A stretch of DNA of 64,000 nucleotides from assembly GCA_024529925.1 (NCBI GenBank), contig JAFEUB010000896.1, positions 924,501-988,500 on the forward strand. The letters are read 5' to 3'. This document shows, in pieces, positions 22,470 through 35,195 of the stretch. Every line of letters begins with the position of its first letter. Position 1 is the first letter of the stretch. The position numbers and the translations under genes were made by a program. The notes beneath the pieces were generated by a model that did no database searches, was not told where the DNA came from, and saw nothing but the letters and a program-made list of their open reading frames with translations. The DNA comes from Ophthalmolycus amberensis. Lineage: Eukaryota > Chordata > Actinopteri > Perciformes > Zoarcidae.

Positions 22470-24197
22470 GATATGTCATGTACCATGGAGCTTTATAGGG
22501 TGCTGTCACAAAAGGGAAAGCCCTGACTGTTTTTTTAATTTATTTTTTTCACTTATGCATGTTGGAGACGAATAGCAATAAAAGCCATCTTGTTGCTGTG
22601 CTATGAAGTAAACAGAGACCCTGGCCAAAATAACCCAAATCATCACAGAAATATGCAGCCAATCAACAAGCTTTCAGATTGGCCTCCTGCCATCCCAGCA
22701 TGCTGCTAACTCGTGATGGAGCATTTATTTTCTGCAACATTTTTTAATTATTGACGACTCTTGTTTACAGAAATACTGGTGTGCACTACTGCTGCCAAAT
22801 GTTAAAGATGGCAGTTAGTTCTTGAATTCTTTTTTTTTAATTACTTTTTTTAAGACACTCCTCTGGTGGACAGTGTTCATTTATTTATTTATTTTCACTC
22901 TCTTTCTCTCAGTTTGTTGGGCTCGGGCCTATTCACCTGGCATAGAGATCCTCTCTGCTGTCATCAGCACCATTAACGGCCACAACAAAGTAGCTTTGAA
23001 GCTCGGCAGGGCTTAGGCCGTAATAGGAGGACAGCTCCAGGCTCACACCATAATGGAAGGGGAAAGCTCAGTGGCACCACTGTTTGCTCCTTAGTTCAGA
23101 TTTCTGCCCCTTTTCATAAGACACGGCGCTAAAGACATCTGCACCAATTACTCTGTCTTTGTGTTCGTCCACCTTTCTTACGGCCTCTCGTCTCAGTTTT
23201 ACCAGCCTCTGACATTAAAGGGGAAGCGACACGGATCATAGCTGAACAAGAGAGATGACGCTAATGTGGGGAATGCGCGACAGTAAAATCGTCGCTCTGG
23301 AGCTATTTTCAAGACAGAGGTAGAAACTGCTGCAAGCTCAGTATTTATTGCTGTCTCTTCTCTTAATTGGATGCATTATGTTCATTTCCTTTGCCGCTAT
23401 TCAAATCTTAATCAGATGGTTAATTTGCAGTCTTGCAGGATTTTAACAGCTGGCTCGGAAACATCTTCAACTCTTCGTCTTCTGTGTGTGTCTCATCCTG
23501 ATTTCCTCGGTTTCTTTAGTCGTCGAGCGGGCAGAGTGTCAGAGTGTATGTGCGCCCCTGCCTGTGTGTGAAGGTAGGTGGGTTAACATAACAGACAGTG
23601 TCTTCTGCCTGGTCTGGCATGAATTCAATGTCTGCCAGTCAGTCCACAGAAGAAAAGACGAAAGCCGCCCCGAGGAGCCTTCATTAATATAATAACACTC
23701 CTCGGTTAGAACAGCTAGCATGCTCTACACACATAGACACCTAATGGCAGCCCCCCTAATCTCTCCACAGCCACCTCTCCTTCTTATTTATGTATTTGTC
23801 ACTTTCGCAGAAATGCACAAAATGCAAAGACGGAAGCTGATTATGCTTCTCCTTGTGTTTACGGGCCATGAGATCAGCATTTCCTCGCCATTGTCAAGTC
23901 GGTTCCCTGGCGCTGATAAGGAGTAATTGCCAGTGCGTTAGTTGGTTTGCTTCTTCCTTGAGAGTTGCCATCCAGGCTGAAGCAGGCTTTGAGACGCTCT
24001 TTGTTCCCGTGAAAAGTCTACATCAATATCTTTGTCTGGAGGTGGGGAGATTTCGTTTGCATCAGATAATCCCTTTTCACTCCTGAAATTAGTTTCTCTC
24101 TCTTGAGGCTAACGTGCAGAAGCAAAATGACAAATGAGCCAGGATTACAAATGTAGAAGTGTGAAACAGAACAGATAGGGGAATGAGTGGAACAAGT

Positions 24198-24312
24198 GTG
24201 TGTCTGTGTGTGTGTGTGTGTGGGTGTGGGTGTGGGTGTGGGTGTGTGGGTGTGGGTGTGTGTGTGTGTGTGTGTGGGTGTGTGTGTGTGTGTGGGTGTG
24301 GGTGTGGGTGTG
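24198..24312. repeat. (GT)n / (GGGTGT)n microsatellite
   Basis: GT repeats mixed with GGGTGT hexamers over about 115 bp. The runs of GGG every 6 nt satisfy the G-quadruplex pattern. It faces an inverted CA array 130 bp downstream. Confidence 0.95.
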
Positions 24313-24444
24313 GAGGAGGCCTCTCTGCTGGCAGTCAAGGACTCTTGCTGGGATACTCACCTGATTGAATTGAATAGATTCCTGGATAGTGGATGCAGGA
24401 GGAGGGGGGTGTGTGGAGTGGCAGCCTGAGGACTCATCAGTCAT

Positions 24445-24445
24445 C

Positions 24446-24508
<63 letters not shown>
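24445..24508. repeat. (CA)n microsatellite
   Basis: About 30 CA units with CG interruptions, complementary in sense to the GT array at 24198-24312. Confidence 0.95.
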
Positions 24509-24682
24509 GAGCCTGGCTCAGTGGCTCATTAATGCACTTTAGCACCACCGGCTCCACCAGGCAGCAGGCCAAACTAAAAACAGCAGCTAAGAGGTGATGC
24601 TCACGACGGGCCACCCTGGGCTGGGTAGAGGGGTAAGGCTGAGCTTCTGGCAAGTTTTAGGTGTCAGGATCCATGCATGAAC

Positions 24683-24685
<3 letters not shown>

Positions 24686-24720
<35 letters not shown>
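24686..24720. repeat. (GA)n microsatellite
   Basis: About 17 GA units. Confidence 0.95.
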
Positions 24721-24725
<5 letters not shown>

Positions 24726-26339
24726 ACTTCAATCAAACTGAATAAAGAAACAAAATCATGCACACAAGCTTCAGCATGAGCACTTGCATTACACACGGGC
24801 GGGCGCACAAGCAGCTCAGCTAACAACCGCTGATGTTTTCACCGAGGAGCTGATATTTAGTTCGACTCGAGGCTTAGGAGTGTCTTTGTAAGTGGATGTA
24901 GTGATACATCTTAAAGCAGAACACTCTCCCCGAGCCAGCGCAGTGTTTTGGTGAACTAGTTCCCCTTCATCTGAGCGTCAGGGGACAGAGACACACAGGG
25001 GAGACGAGCCTTTGGAATAGAGTTTTCGTTCACAAACACAACTACTGCCTCATTGAGACACACTCTATGTGTGTGTGTGTGTGTTTCTAGGTGTGGACGA
25101 GAGCTCTTTTTCAACCCCCCCCATGACAGCTTCCATCAGCACGATTATCAGGAGAGCAATATTGCTTTTGTCAAAGCGGTTTCAGGGGGGAAATATTGTT
25201 ATTTAGTCTGTGTATATACGTCAGGACATTTTGTTATTGTTGTCAGGCGAAGCAGTAGCCGGGCTCGGGAGAGCTCAGAGTGGGGTTGCTTATTTTTAAA
25301 GCTCAGCAAGTCTGCAGCCGAGGCAGCTAGTTTCTCTTCCAAGGCCTCCTGAGAGTCAACCCGGAGGACCTGGACTAATTCCTCTGCATCACATTACCAT
25401 TCTCATTAATGTGACTGATTATGCACTTGGAGAGAGTGGGCCACAGTCGTGAGCCAACCCGGCCAAAGTGTTCACTGGCACATCAGTGTGAAAAATCCGA
25501 ATGCCCACTCGTGTTGAGTCATTTGTGTCTTAGATCATTCTCGACGGCTGCGAACAGACCTCTGACATCTCATCCTCTGTCTGAAATGGATTTCCATCTT
25601 GAGATGGTGGTTTAGTACACCAGGCTGTGTTTCTGCGTGTTGTGTCGGTGTGTTCCTGTGCTTGTGAAAGAGAGATTTTTGCCAAAGTTAGCTTTAACTT
25701 CATGTTTTGATCGCACAATTAATTCACCTTCCTTGGCTTGCTGTTGTAAGTGAAGGACGTTATGTAACTGGAAACTGTTTCCATGGAAGGAAATAGATTT
25801 TTGCTAACAAGCAGATCCAATTCTGTAAAGCAGTAGTTGTTTTCAAAGTATATAATGTCTCCTCTTGTGTTTATTGTTCGAGAGAGATCACAACAACGCA
25901 CAAAGTAGCTTTGACCGAGGAACGAAAACAAGACAATGCGTAGAAAAAAAGGCTGTCTTGGACCTCTCGATGCACTAAGTGGTGTCCCTGAATGGGTGAA
26001 AAACGTAATGACACTTAATGCATGAGCCCTTTTCTGTGATAATTAGATGTTGTGCAGAGACTGTTTAAAATGCAGACAGACTTCAGACGATAGGAAAACA
26101 CAAAACCCCAGAGCCATCACGCTGTCCCGACTATATCCATTATTAGTTTCATTACAACTGGAGCACGACATAAATACCCTGTTATTTCAGACAAGTGTGA
26201 TTTCCTTCGCTCCCCTCAGAATAGACAAATGCAAATAGCTGTGGGTCTGACTGGACTTCTAAACGGTATGCTCCTTAATATGAATCGCCCACCATTATAT
26301 GTACTGCAGGCTCAGTTTAGAACAGAGATCCCATCTGCT

Positions 26340-26440
26340 TGATTTATGCAAGTCAATCTTTATTTATAGTGCAGGGACACATTCAGGTTTACAGTCAAGT
26401 TTACAATTTAAAAACAGGAAACCCTCCAGCCCTTGAAAAA
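26340..26440 (-). repeat. Possible LINE 3' tail remnant
   Basis: On minus the segment ends CTGCACTATAAATAAAGATTG, resembling the CTATA(C)AAATAAA(G/C) ends of the L2-type fragments at 35196 and 61975. No coding remnant is visible upstream of it. It could instead be an unrelated AATAAA-containing stretch. Confidence 0.3.
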
Positions 26441-27671
26441 TCACTTAACAATAAAGGAATAAACAAGGAAATGAGCCGAGTGCAGTCAAACATGATGCGA
26501 GTAGCAATAGCATAATCATGCCCGGAATAAGTTTTCTGAAACTAGAGACGCTACCCAGAGTATTAGACTTCAAAGATCCGTCATTCCAGGAGAAGGAAGC
26601 AAATGGCACGGGATCCCCGTCTCATGTAATGGTGTGTGTCAGCTTGTGAAATGCAGACTGGCACTTTAACTGGGCAATAATAAAGTCTTTATGTTTTATG
26701 AGACATAGATATGATCAGATAAGGCTCGACCACCGTAAGGCTTCGCTTCCTGCAGACGTACATACGTGGAGAGTAAATGCACTGAATCTCCGCCTAGATT
26801 AGCCGCTGATGTCGTGCAACATTGAGTAAATGCTCAGTGGGACATTCAACTCAACTTGCATTTAATTCGCGATTCAACAAACAAATAATATTCTGATAAC
26901 CAGAAACTGACTTGAATTGAAAATTGCATTTGTTGGTTTTAAATAATCACGATATGAATTCTCTATTGCTCTACGCAATGCTACACTTGGGTGTTTGGTG
27001 TACAGCCCCAGTCCTGCACACTGTGCCGGAGTCCTTCCTCTTATGTCGCAGTATCACTGCCCTCTGTCTTTCCCGCCATTGACCCGGCTGCAGCCCCGGG
27101 CTATCAGAAACAATTATCTACATCGTATCAATAAAGTCAGTGGAGCAGGTGAAGGCATCAGTATCCCAGTGTAAGTCTAAGGTCAGCGACAGTGGACGAG
27201 GGGTAATGGCCTTCACTTACTACAGCGTGTGAGTTCAGCTGGAAGGAAACCGGACTCGGCCAAGAGACGCTATGTGCCTCTCCACGGGGACCTTTGTATC
27301 CAGCTGAGCAGAGTGGTGCTTTCAGAAGAAACAAGGCACACTGTTTGTCTCTGTTTGTGTGCATATGGGTTTGTGTTTCTGTAGCGTTTGCTACCCCACT
27401 GTCCAGCTGACCTGGAGTTTGTCCAAAGGCCGTACTACAGCAAGCCTATCCTCTTTCCTTCGTCCCCTCTCTTGCCTCTGGGCGGCGTCGGCCGGGCCAC
27501 AAAAAAAGATGGTGAGCCTGGGTCGCTTCCAAAATGATTTCCATTGCCGCATAAGTGCCTCTGGAAGAATGCAACTTGGTACATGCCAGGAAAAGGAAAG
27601 GAATAAATGACCCCGGAGTGAGAGCTTGAAGTGGGCCAATCGACTTTTTTTCCCCTTATTTTTCTTTTTAG

Positions 27672-27774
27672 GAAGACTGCGGTTGCATCTTGCCAAGGCC
27701 CAGCCGAGCAAACTGAAGAATTTGGAGCAGCGTCGAGAAGAACAGCATGAGGTGGAGAAGGAGAATAAGCTCGA
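27672..27774 (+). other. Exon-like segment with strong acceptor
   Basis: Preceded by a long pyrimidine tract (ACTTTTTTTCCCCTTATTTT...TTTTTAG) ending at 27671. One frame is open and charged (RLRLHLAKAQPSKLKNLEQ, then RREEQHEVEKENKLE), consistent with a short helix. The donor CGA|GTAAAT at 27775 is mediocre; without it the frame ends at TAA two bases later. Not recognised as a known protein. Confidence 0.18.
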
Positions 27775-30700
27775 GTAAATGAGAAAGATTGCCGGAGTTT
27801 GGAGGAAGGTTGTTTCTACTCTCCAATGGCCAAGCCCGGGATAGAGTGGGGCTTGTGAGAGGAGAGGCTACACGATTACAGCAGAAGGGAGGAGAAAGGA
27901 GATCGAGGCAGACAAGGAGCTAGGCTTTAAAACCTCCATTTAATTGGAATAAGCTGCTGAAGAATTGAGAAGACAGCAAAACGAGTGGGCGTGAGGATGG
28001 AGAAAACACAAGCTAAGGGGAAAGCAATGTTCCCCCTTTGCATGTTTGTAATTGTTTCGGCGTGTGCATGTTCTCCCCCCCCCCCCCCCCCTGTTGATTT
28101 TGCAATTATCCTGAGACCAGGGGCGGTCTCCCTGAAGTTAGAGTGCTTGAGACACTTGGGTGGCTTGATGGAGTTTGGCAAATAGCGGCGCGAGGCCTCG
28201 AGACACCGCTTAGTTAATAAACCAAAAAGACTAAAACTGACTCTCCAGGCTGACAAACAGGAATGAGGTGGACGTCTTCTTTCCTCTTCCCCTCATGAGA
28301 GGAACTCCGGAGAGAGAAATATCTTCCAGGTAGTTTCAGGCCGTTTGCTTTTCTCGCATCAACAAAGGCTGGGAATCCATATCGGCCGAGGGAGGGGAGT
28401 CATTTTTCGTATCATTCAAGTTTTTGTTGTTGTGGAGGGACGAGAAATCGGCCTTATCGTAAGCCACCGCATTTACTTTACTCACTCTTTGATACACGCT
28501 CAGCGTATTTTGTGTCATTTATGGGCATTTTTCCTCCATGCTGTGCATTTATAAGAGACCCCCGGCGGCCTCGGTCCTGTCGAATTTCCACCTACAGAAT
28601 GTGATTGCACCGTGACACATACCTGTGTGTTACCACGTTGTTTTGCACGTGTTTCTTCCTGTGTGTGCGTGTGTGAGGGGGGTTTTTATGCAGCAGAGGG
28701 GGAATGTTGATGAGCGTGGGTAAATAAACGGTAAGGGAGCGTTGGCAGACAAAGCATGCTGGGTTCTTGTAAACCAGTGGTGGAAATGATTAACATCCGC
28801 ACCGTCCCCAAACGAACCCCGACCGCTTCCCCATCGCCTCATTTGTTCTCACTGTCAGTCCGGGGGCCTCATTTTCACCCGCGAAAGGCAGGCGGTGTAT
28901 AATTGTTTCAAAGAAAACACTTCGTCTCAATCGAATTTTTTTTTGAACATTTTGCAATCTTAATTACTGTTTTAATCTTTCATAGTGATTACCTCAAATT
29001 CACGTCCTCTCCTTCCCGTCGTGCCACAGTGCCGGCGAATCATGAAATGCCAAAAGATGTCTCACTGTCTGTCTGCCTGTGTGTCTCCTCCTCCTGTTGG
29101 TGTTTTCTAAACAGCCGCCTGCGGTTTTGGCAGGTTATGCCGTGTCCGCTTGCGTGGGCAGTGACTTGCTCGGCCACTGCTGACTCCAGCACACAACCTG
29201 CAGAGTTTGCAGACATCCTGTGACCCTTTCATCCCTCCGCGGACGTACACAATTTGCCACGGCGGGCCTGTCTATCGCCTGTGCCCTGACATTTTAGCTT
29301 TGCCCTCCCATTTGCCCTGTCCCTTCTCACTGCATCCGTCCCACTGCATCCATTGCTGTCACAATGGCTCTTTCAGGTGGTCTAGCCTGCTTACAGCCGT
29401 GCTCCGGCTTCACTCTGTGTCTGTGTGTGTGTGTGTGTGTGTGGGTGCTCTCAACTGTTTTTAATCACAGGCTGTACACTTTCTATTTCTTCTCCCCCTT
29501 TTTATCCTCCCCATCCTGCCCCTTCGCTTTTCGACATTCGTGCATCTTTGCCACATTGACCCCACAATCTGTTCTAAAACGCCACTTTGCTCTTCAGATG
29601 TTCAGCTCCTGCCTACGTGACATTGGTCCGTGTCTGCAGATCTAATCATTTCCCTTCATAATCCCGGGTCTCTGCAAATTGGCCTGATGGTAAAGCAGGC
29701 TGTGTTGTTCATTGAGCTGCCATGAATCAGTAACAGTTGCCTGGCACCAGCTTCTGTTCCCCTCAGAGGTAATTGCTGCCGAGGGGGTTTAAATAATGAC
29801 ATGTGACATGGGTGAGAGCATGGGCGTGCCAGCCGTCATCCATCTGAGTGTATCGGTCCACAAAAATCTCCTGTGAAGTGAGTGGTGTCGTTTTCTTGAC
29901 ATTTCCTAAGTTAAGACGAAGGGCTTTAGTGTTAAAAGACGTTAAAAGACGGCAGAGTGAGACTGAATGAAAGCGACATTCATATCAGGTGCAGTTGAAC
30001 TCTGCAGTAGTTTTGGTGGTTTACAGGCGTGGCTGTCGGTCCCTGCCGTCTTTTCCTTTGCTCACATCTTGCCTCTGCACTACTTGTGTTTCGTTACGTC
30101 TTTCTGAATTAAAAAATGTCAGCGATGCAGTTGGGCAGTAAAACTCTTTATCGCGGGCTTTGCTTGACTTGAATAAAAAAAAAAAAAACTAACAGTGACA
30201 TTGTTCTAGCTTTTAAAACAAGAGCGGCATTGAAAAATAAATAAATCGCAAATACAAAATGTTGCAAAGAAACACAGCCACCACCTCCCACGGACAACTA
30301 GACCCGGCTTCCTCCTCTCACAAAGTTCTCTTCTTCTCCATCCTTGGCTTTTCTCTCCCTCAGCTGTACATTAAAGTGGCATGAAGCAGAGGACAAAAGT
30401 GGGCCCTCAGTGTCTCGGCACTTGAATGGCTTGATTTCCATTCCGGTAGAGACGGAGTGTCTCGGCCTGCCAAGTTGTGTGCAGACAGATCACGGCCCGG
30501 CTTCTATAAAGAAATGTACTGTACACAGTGTCGACTGATAGTGAGATATACTCGGCACCCAACAGATCTGAGTCTCTTCGCTTCTCCTCTGTCACTGTGC
30601 GGTGGCTCCCTTTAGAGACCAGCTCTGAAAAACACATTTAAAAGGTGCCATGTCTCTCTTTCACAAACACACACACACACACACACACTGACACACTCAC

Positions 30701-32572
30701 ACCCAAAGAGGCATATATCTCCTTACCAGAGCCCTCGGTGAGTTATCACCCCACAGTGAGGCGCTGGAAATACGCTGTTGGACTATTTGACTCTCTGATC
30801 TCATTTAAGTACATGTCCCCCCTGACAAACACATCGGAGCATCTTGCCCTCTCAGTGGGAGACGAGAGGGGCTAGGTAGAGGGTGCTTCACTACGGGACT
30901 GCTTTCTACTCACCAAGCACCCGTCACATACACACATACACACATACACGCTCCCCGCCACCGAAGTCCCACTGCAATTTACAGTGGAAATGAAAACACT
31001 CCAACGGCAGAGTTTGACAGGGTGTAAGTGCTTTTAAATATGGGCCCTTTTCTTTATTAGATGTTACTCAGGTGACAAGAAGACGTAAACAACCCTTCAT
31101 AGCGTTGAGTTAACTTGGGTTTAGGGTGTTTATAGAATGACAATTTGCTCCTCTATTTCAGCTTATTCATGGCTGGACGACTCATGCTTATGTGCGCCTC
31201 GGCTCCATTAGCCACCCAGCTAGTTACTGAAAAAGCTGCTGACAATAGATGATCTGTTGCCGTGTGTGTTTATAGTTGAACCCGGAGCTTGCATTGATTT
31301 CATGTATGCAGTTATGTAGACTCTTCCTGATTGAGTTACAGTAATTGGATTGGAGATAAGATCGGGCATTTACAGCACGTCTAACTCCGACAATTAGGAA
31401 GTCTCGGCTCAGAAAATCAGATTGACTGAATGCAGTGAGATTGTAAAAGACGTCTTTGAATTAAAAGCCGCCTCCCGTTACGATGCTGAATGGGGGGCAT
31501 TTTATCCTACAGGCCTCAGCCGTCCTAATCGACCTTTCAAGCGCCACCCTGGGTCCAAATCTGCTCACTTAATCCGACGACTGCCTTCTGCACTGCCTCC
31601 CAGCAGTCCATCGCATTTCTGCTGCTCTTTATGTGGAACTGCTCTGCATGCATGTGAGCTGTTTTGACGCTGGGAGGCAAAAAGCAGTCTTTTTTCTTTT
31701 TTGTTGCATTGAAGCTACAATACTAGCTGCATAAAGCTGCATACTAGCTGTTCACATGCTACTCTGAACCTGAGACTTGATGCAACAGATAAATGGAGAT
31801 ATGCTTCCTGGAAATGCAGCATAGAAACAGCAGTGCAGCCGGTAGAGGTGTGGTAACAGCAGGTCAGATTCGGCTCCATGGGTTTCAGGATTGTGTTGTT
31901 TGGCCAGCGGACAAGGATCATAGGGGTGGGCACCGATGCCAAAGAAATACCAGAGAACATATAGAGAACTGCCAAAGGACGGGGAGCGATTGTTTAACAA
32001 AGTTCCCTCACACGTGTTATGCTTGGCCACACAGCCCAACGATACATAGACTCCCATTTGTCCTGTTAACTGCATCTCCCTCCTTCTCTCCCCACTTCCT
32101 TCCATTTCTCTCCTTCTCCCTCGCACAAATTTATCATCACGCCCTACGGCCAGAGTAGTTTCTGATTCAGGAAACTGAATCAATCCCTAACATCCAGGGC
32201 TACAATAGGGATCAGACGATAATACAGGGCTTCAGGAGGGCACACCTTTTCCCGGCCTTCCTCTATGGCACCGGCTTTTTTAAGAAAGGTCGTGACTGAA
32301 ATCTTAGGACTAAGGCAAAGCCTCTCCACTTCCTATCCCCTCCAAAGATAAATAAATTTGGAAGCGCGTGAGGATCCGGTCGTCTCAGAGGAGTTGGCCC
32401 CAGCAGATGGCTCGTCGTCTCACAGCCATCAGGAATGTTTTATTTCGCTGTTTGTCACACTGTAAGACATGGGAGACCTCGATCTCTTCCCTTCTCCATC
32501 TACCGTCACCCACCAGGCCTCCAGCCTGAGATGGCCTGATGGAAACTCTCCTGTTCATGCCGCAAGTTTAAA
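27775..32572 (+). other. Unique intron-like DNA
   Basis: No gene recognised. Contains GT at about 29419-29443 and CA at about 30665-30689. The A13 run near 30175-30187 follows GAATAA. Moderately CpG-rich patches occur around 28740-28880 and 31470-31600 without splice context. Confidence 0.35.
28075..28091. repeat. C17 homopolymer
   Basis: Seventeen consecutive C on plus. Confidence 0.95.
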
Positions 32573-32588
32573 GGGGGGGGGGGGGGGG
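32573..32588. repeat. G16 homopolymer
   Basis: First of four alternating G and C tracts in 830 bp. Confidence 0.95.
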
Positions 32589-32776
32589 CGCCCGACAGTC
32601 ATTCAGATTGAATATTGGATAAACAGGGGTGAAAGGTCATGTTTACGCAGCAAATCCTCCATTTCCTTCACGTCAAGCAGGAGATATTTGGCAGCCGGGG
32701 GAAGGAGGAAAAAGGAAGCCCGACCTGACGCGGCATCACATCGACTTTCACTCGTTTTCTGTGGCTATCAATCAAT

Positions 32777-32796
32777 CCCCCCCCCCCCCCCCCCCC
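32777..32796. repeat. C20 homopolymer
   Basis: Twenty C, lying between G16 and G19 tracts about 180 bp away on either side. Confidence 0.95.
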
Positions 32797-32967
32797 TCCG
32801 TCTGTATGCGTCTAACATACATTTCACACGCATGCAGAGACATGTCGAGCTTGCAGTGTGACATTGGCACAGTTTGTCACCTGCTAACTTCTCTGCCTGT
32901 CATACCATTTTGCATAACACCCAAGCTAACCTTAATATTAGCATTTAAATTGAGTAGCCATCGGAGC

Positions 32968-32986
32968 GGGGGGGGGGGGGGGGGGG
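32968..32986. repeat. G19 homopolymer
   Basis: Nineteen G. A further G12 follows at 33391-33402. Confidence 0.95.
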
Positions 32987-33528
32987 CAATATTTCTGGCC
33001 AAACCCTTTTTCACTTTGCCTTCTCAAAGACGTATCTTGGCAAGATGAGAAGTACAATAACCAATAATACCTCTGATATGATAAAGAGCTGTCATGATTG
33101 ATTTCCGTGCTGCCTCGACTCTGTACCCTGAATTAATTGGGATCTGTCTTCATCCTCCAATTCTGTCGCTCCTTCCCTTTCCCGCTTTCTCTCTTCTCTC
33201 GCTTTGGCTCCGGAACCGCTCCCAGAGCTCATTTCAAATACCTCAATGCTGTTGGCCGCTGTCCGTGGCCTGCTGGTGGCGTTTTGGCACGAGCAGCTGT
33301 TTGGATTTCGGCTGCCTCCGAGATGAATGCAAAAAATGTGCGAGCGGTTTCAGGCAGACGCTCACAGCAGTGGTTTTGAGGAGTCAAAAAGGGGGGGGGG
33401 GGACTTTTTTTTCCAGAGAAGTTGCAGTAAAGTACTCCTTTTGACGCCACAATCCTCAACTTGACTGAGCTCAGCACGGAAGATTATGGAGAAGAATTAT
33501 CTTTTTTCCCCTTTAATCCCTCTTTCAG

Positions 33529-33567
33529 GTTAAGAAGGGGAAGAGCTTTATCTTTGCGTGTGCGCGG
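33529..33567 (+). other. Candidate 39-bp microexon
   Basis: The acceptor is CTTTTTTCCCCTTTAATCCC then TCTTTCAG, a pyrimidine tract of about 28 nt, ending at 33528. The donor is CGG|GTGAGTA at 33568. The 39 bp equal 13 codons and can be read in phase 0 as VKKGKSFIFACAR or in phase 1 as LRRGRALSLRVRG; the third frame has a stop. Long intronic surroundings, a strong upstream pyrimidine tract and length divisible by three fit neuronal-type microexons. No flanking exon of the same gene was found and no homology is known to me. Chance is a serious alternative. Confidence 0.25.
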
Positions 33568-33737
33568 GTGAGTATAAGCGAGAATATGAAGAGAGGAGAA
33601 CAGTGGCGGTGATTGGCCAAAGTGGTCCGTGTGAGTCGTGCAGATCAAGGTTGCATCACTGATTCCTCCCGGCTGTTAGGGTGAGAGCGGGTGACCTCTG
33701 CTTCATTAACTCCGTAATTCGCTTTTAGCCCCCCCTC

Positions 33738-33763
33738 TGTGTGTGTGTGTGTGTGTGTGTGTG
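33738..33763. repeat. (GT)n microsatellite
   Basis: About 13 GT units. Confidence 0.9.
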
Positions 33764-34182
33764 CAGAGTGTGTTTGTTTATCTGCTTGCATGCAGGTCTA
33801 CAGGCTGATAGAAGGTTTTGTTAATGAGGGAGACAGCATCAGGACAGATTTAAGCGAGAAGAGCAAAGTGAGTCAGAAAAAGTAAAGTTTCTCCAGTCAG
33901 CGTCTTGATGCAGACCCCCTCCTCCCTCCGACCCTCATATTCCCTTCCTTCAAACCGAAGAGGAGGGCTGCAGGCAGAACAAGCAGACAGGCCTTTGATG
34001 CCCAAGTTGATGGTTACCAAGCCCTCTCTTCCTCTATCCCTCTCTCTCGCTCTCTTTCTCTCTGTGTCTGCCTCGCTCGCCCTCTGTCTTGACAACCACA
34101 CCACGTCCTCAACAGAAATGCGCCTAATCACAGTCTAGCCGAGGAATGACACACCCCAGCACCTTTCTCCTCTTTCTTGTCA

Positions 34183-34362
34183 CCGTTTACGCTACTCCGC
34201 TCCGTCTCCTCCCCTCCGTCTCCTTCATGCCGCGATCGGAGAGTGGAGCAAACACGAGTTGTCACACGCTTCATCCCCGGCTCGGTCTCGGTGTAGCCGA
34301 AGAAATGATGCATCCCGTCGACACGCTCAGAAAGCAAGGCGTCGAGCGCGAGGGCCGGTTGG
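34183..34362 (+). promoter_or_regulatory. CpG-dense cluster inside the putative intron
   Basis: About 20 CpGs fall within 180 bp, a density close to that of the 12-kb island and unlike the neighbouring DNA. A plus-strand frame from 34146 to 34385 (79 codons) starts with a hydrophobic stretch (MTHPSTFLLFLVTVYA) and is followed by DNA containing GTGATA, but there is no good acceptor or donor and the product is not recognised. This may be an intragenic CpG island, an alternative promoter or an enhancer. Confidence 0.3.
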
Positions 34363-34838
34363 CATGTGGGTGGAATCTTGGGTGATAAACAAAGAGGATT
34401 TGGCGTCTCTGAAAACAATGCCTGCACTCAAAATCGCTTTAGGGCGTATATTGCGGTGCAATATCCCTTTTATTTGTTCAGCCGCTCGGCATGATGGGAG
34501 AGTTTCTCCCAAAGTCATGCGCGGTTTTGTCTCTAATTCGTAAAAAATCAACCTGGATTTACAGGTCAGTGCAACTTTGTTTAATTGGCTTAGACAGAAT
34601 TTGTTTTAGGATTTGAGCCGAATAATCACATTAAAGAGTGAGACCTTGCTAACTGGCGGTGGAGTCACACGCTTTAATCACAATTCTCTCTGCGATTTAA
34701 AAGGCAGCAGCATTATTTAGTGAACCCCTAATTTGCCGATTGATTTGAATTTAATTTATCTCTCCCAAAATTCAGCCGGCCCCAGGAGGCCTGTTAGTAG
34801 ATAATATAGTTACTATAGCAATCAACTGTAAGTAAGCA

Positions 34839-34841
<3 letters not shown>

Positions 34842-34872
<31 letters not shown>
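34842..34872. repeat. (GT)n microsatellite
   Basis: About 15 GT units. Confidence 0.95.
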
Positions 34873-34873
<1 letters not shown>

Positions 34874-35195
34874 CAGAGAGGAAGGCTTAGAAACAACTGA
34901 ACCGAAAGTGTCACTTGTCACGATTACAGAGGGCTGGAGGCTATATTCTGAAACTAATGACTCTATAATTGTAACGGGTCGCACAATGGCAAACTTCATT
35001 ACAAAGACTATTCCTCTGAAGTTGATGAAAACGTCTCGCACCACCCACTGCAGACATAAGAGACACTTAAATGTGACGCGACGAGAGGAGATTCAACTGT
35101 TGATGTTTTGCCACGTTCCTCTTTTTCACAGAGCAGTTCGCGATTCGATTGATTTTGTGCTCAGGTCGACAAAGAAGTTGTGCGAGAAAGATAGA

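Larger units (their letters stand above)
22470..27651 (+). other. Unique intron-like DNA
   Basis: No gene recognised. AT-rich blocks near 22640-22760 and 23330-23460 could be conserved noncoding elements. Microsatellites are listed separately. The many 60-100 codon frames have no recognisable content. Confidence 0.35.

Noticed and set aside
24145..24507. 120-codon His/Thr-rich frame and its opposite-strand partners
   Set aside because: Translation of the GT and CA microsatellites.
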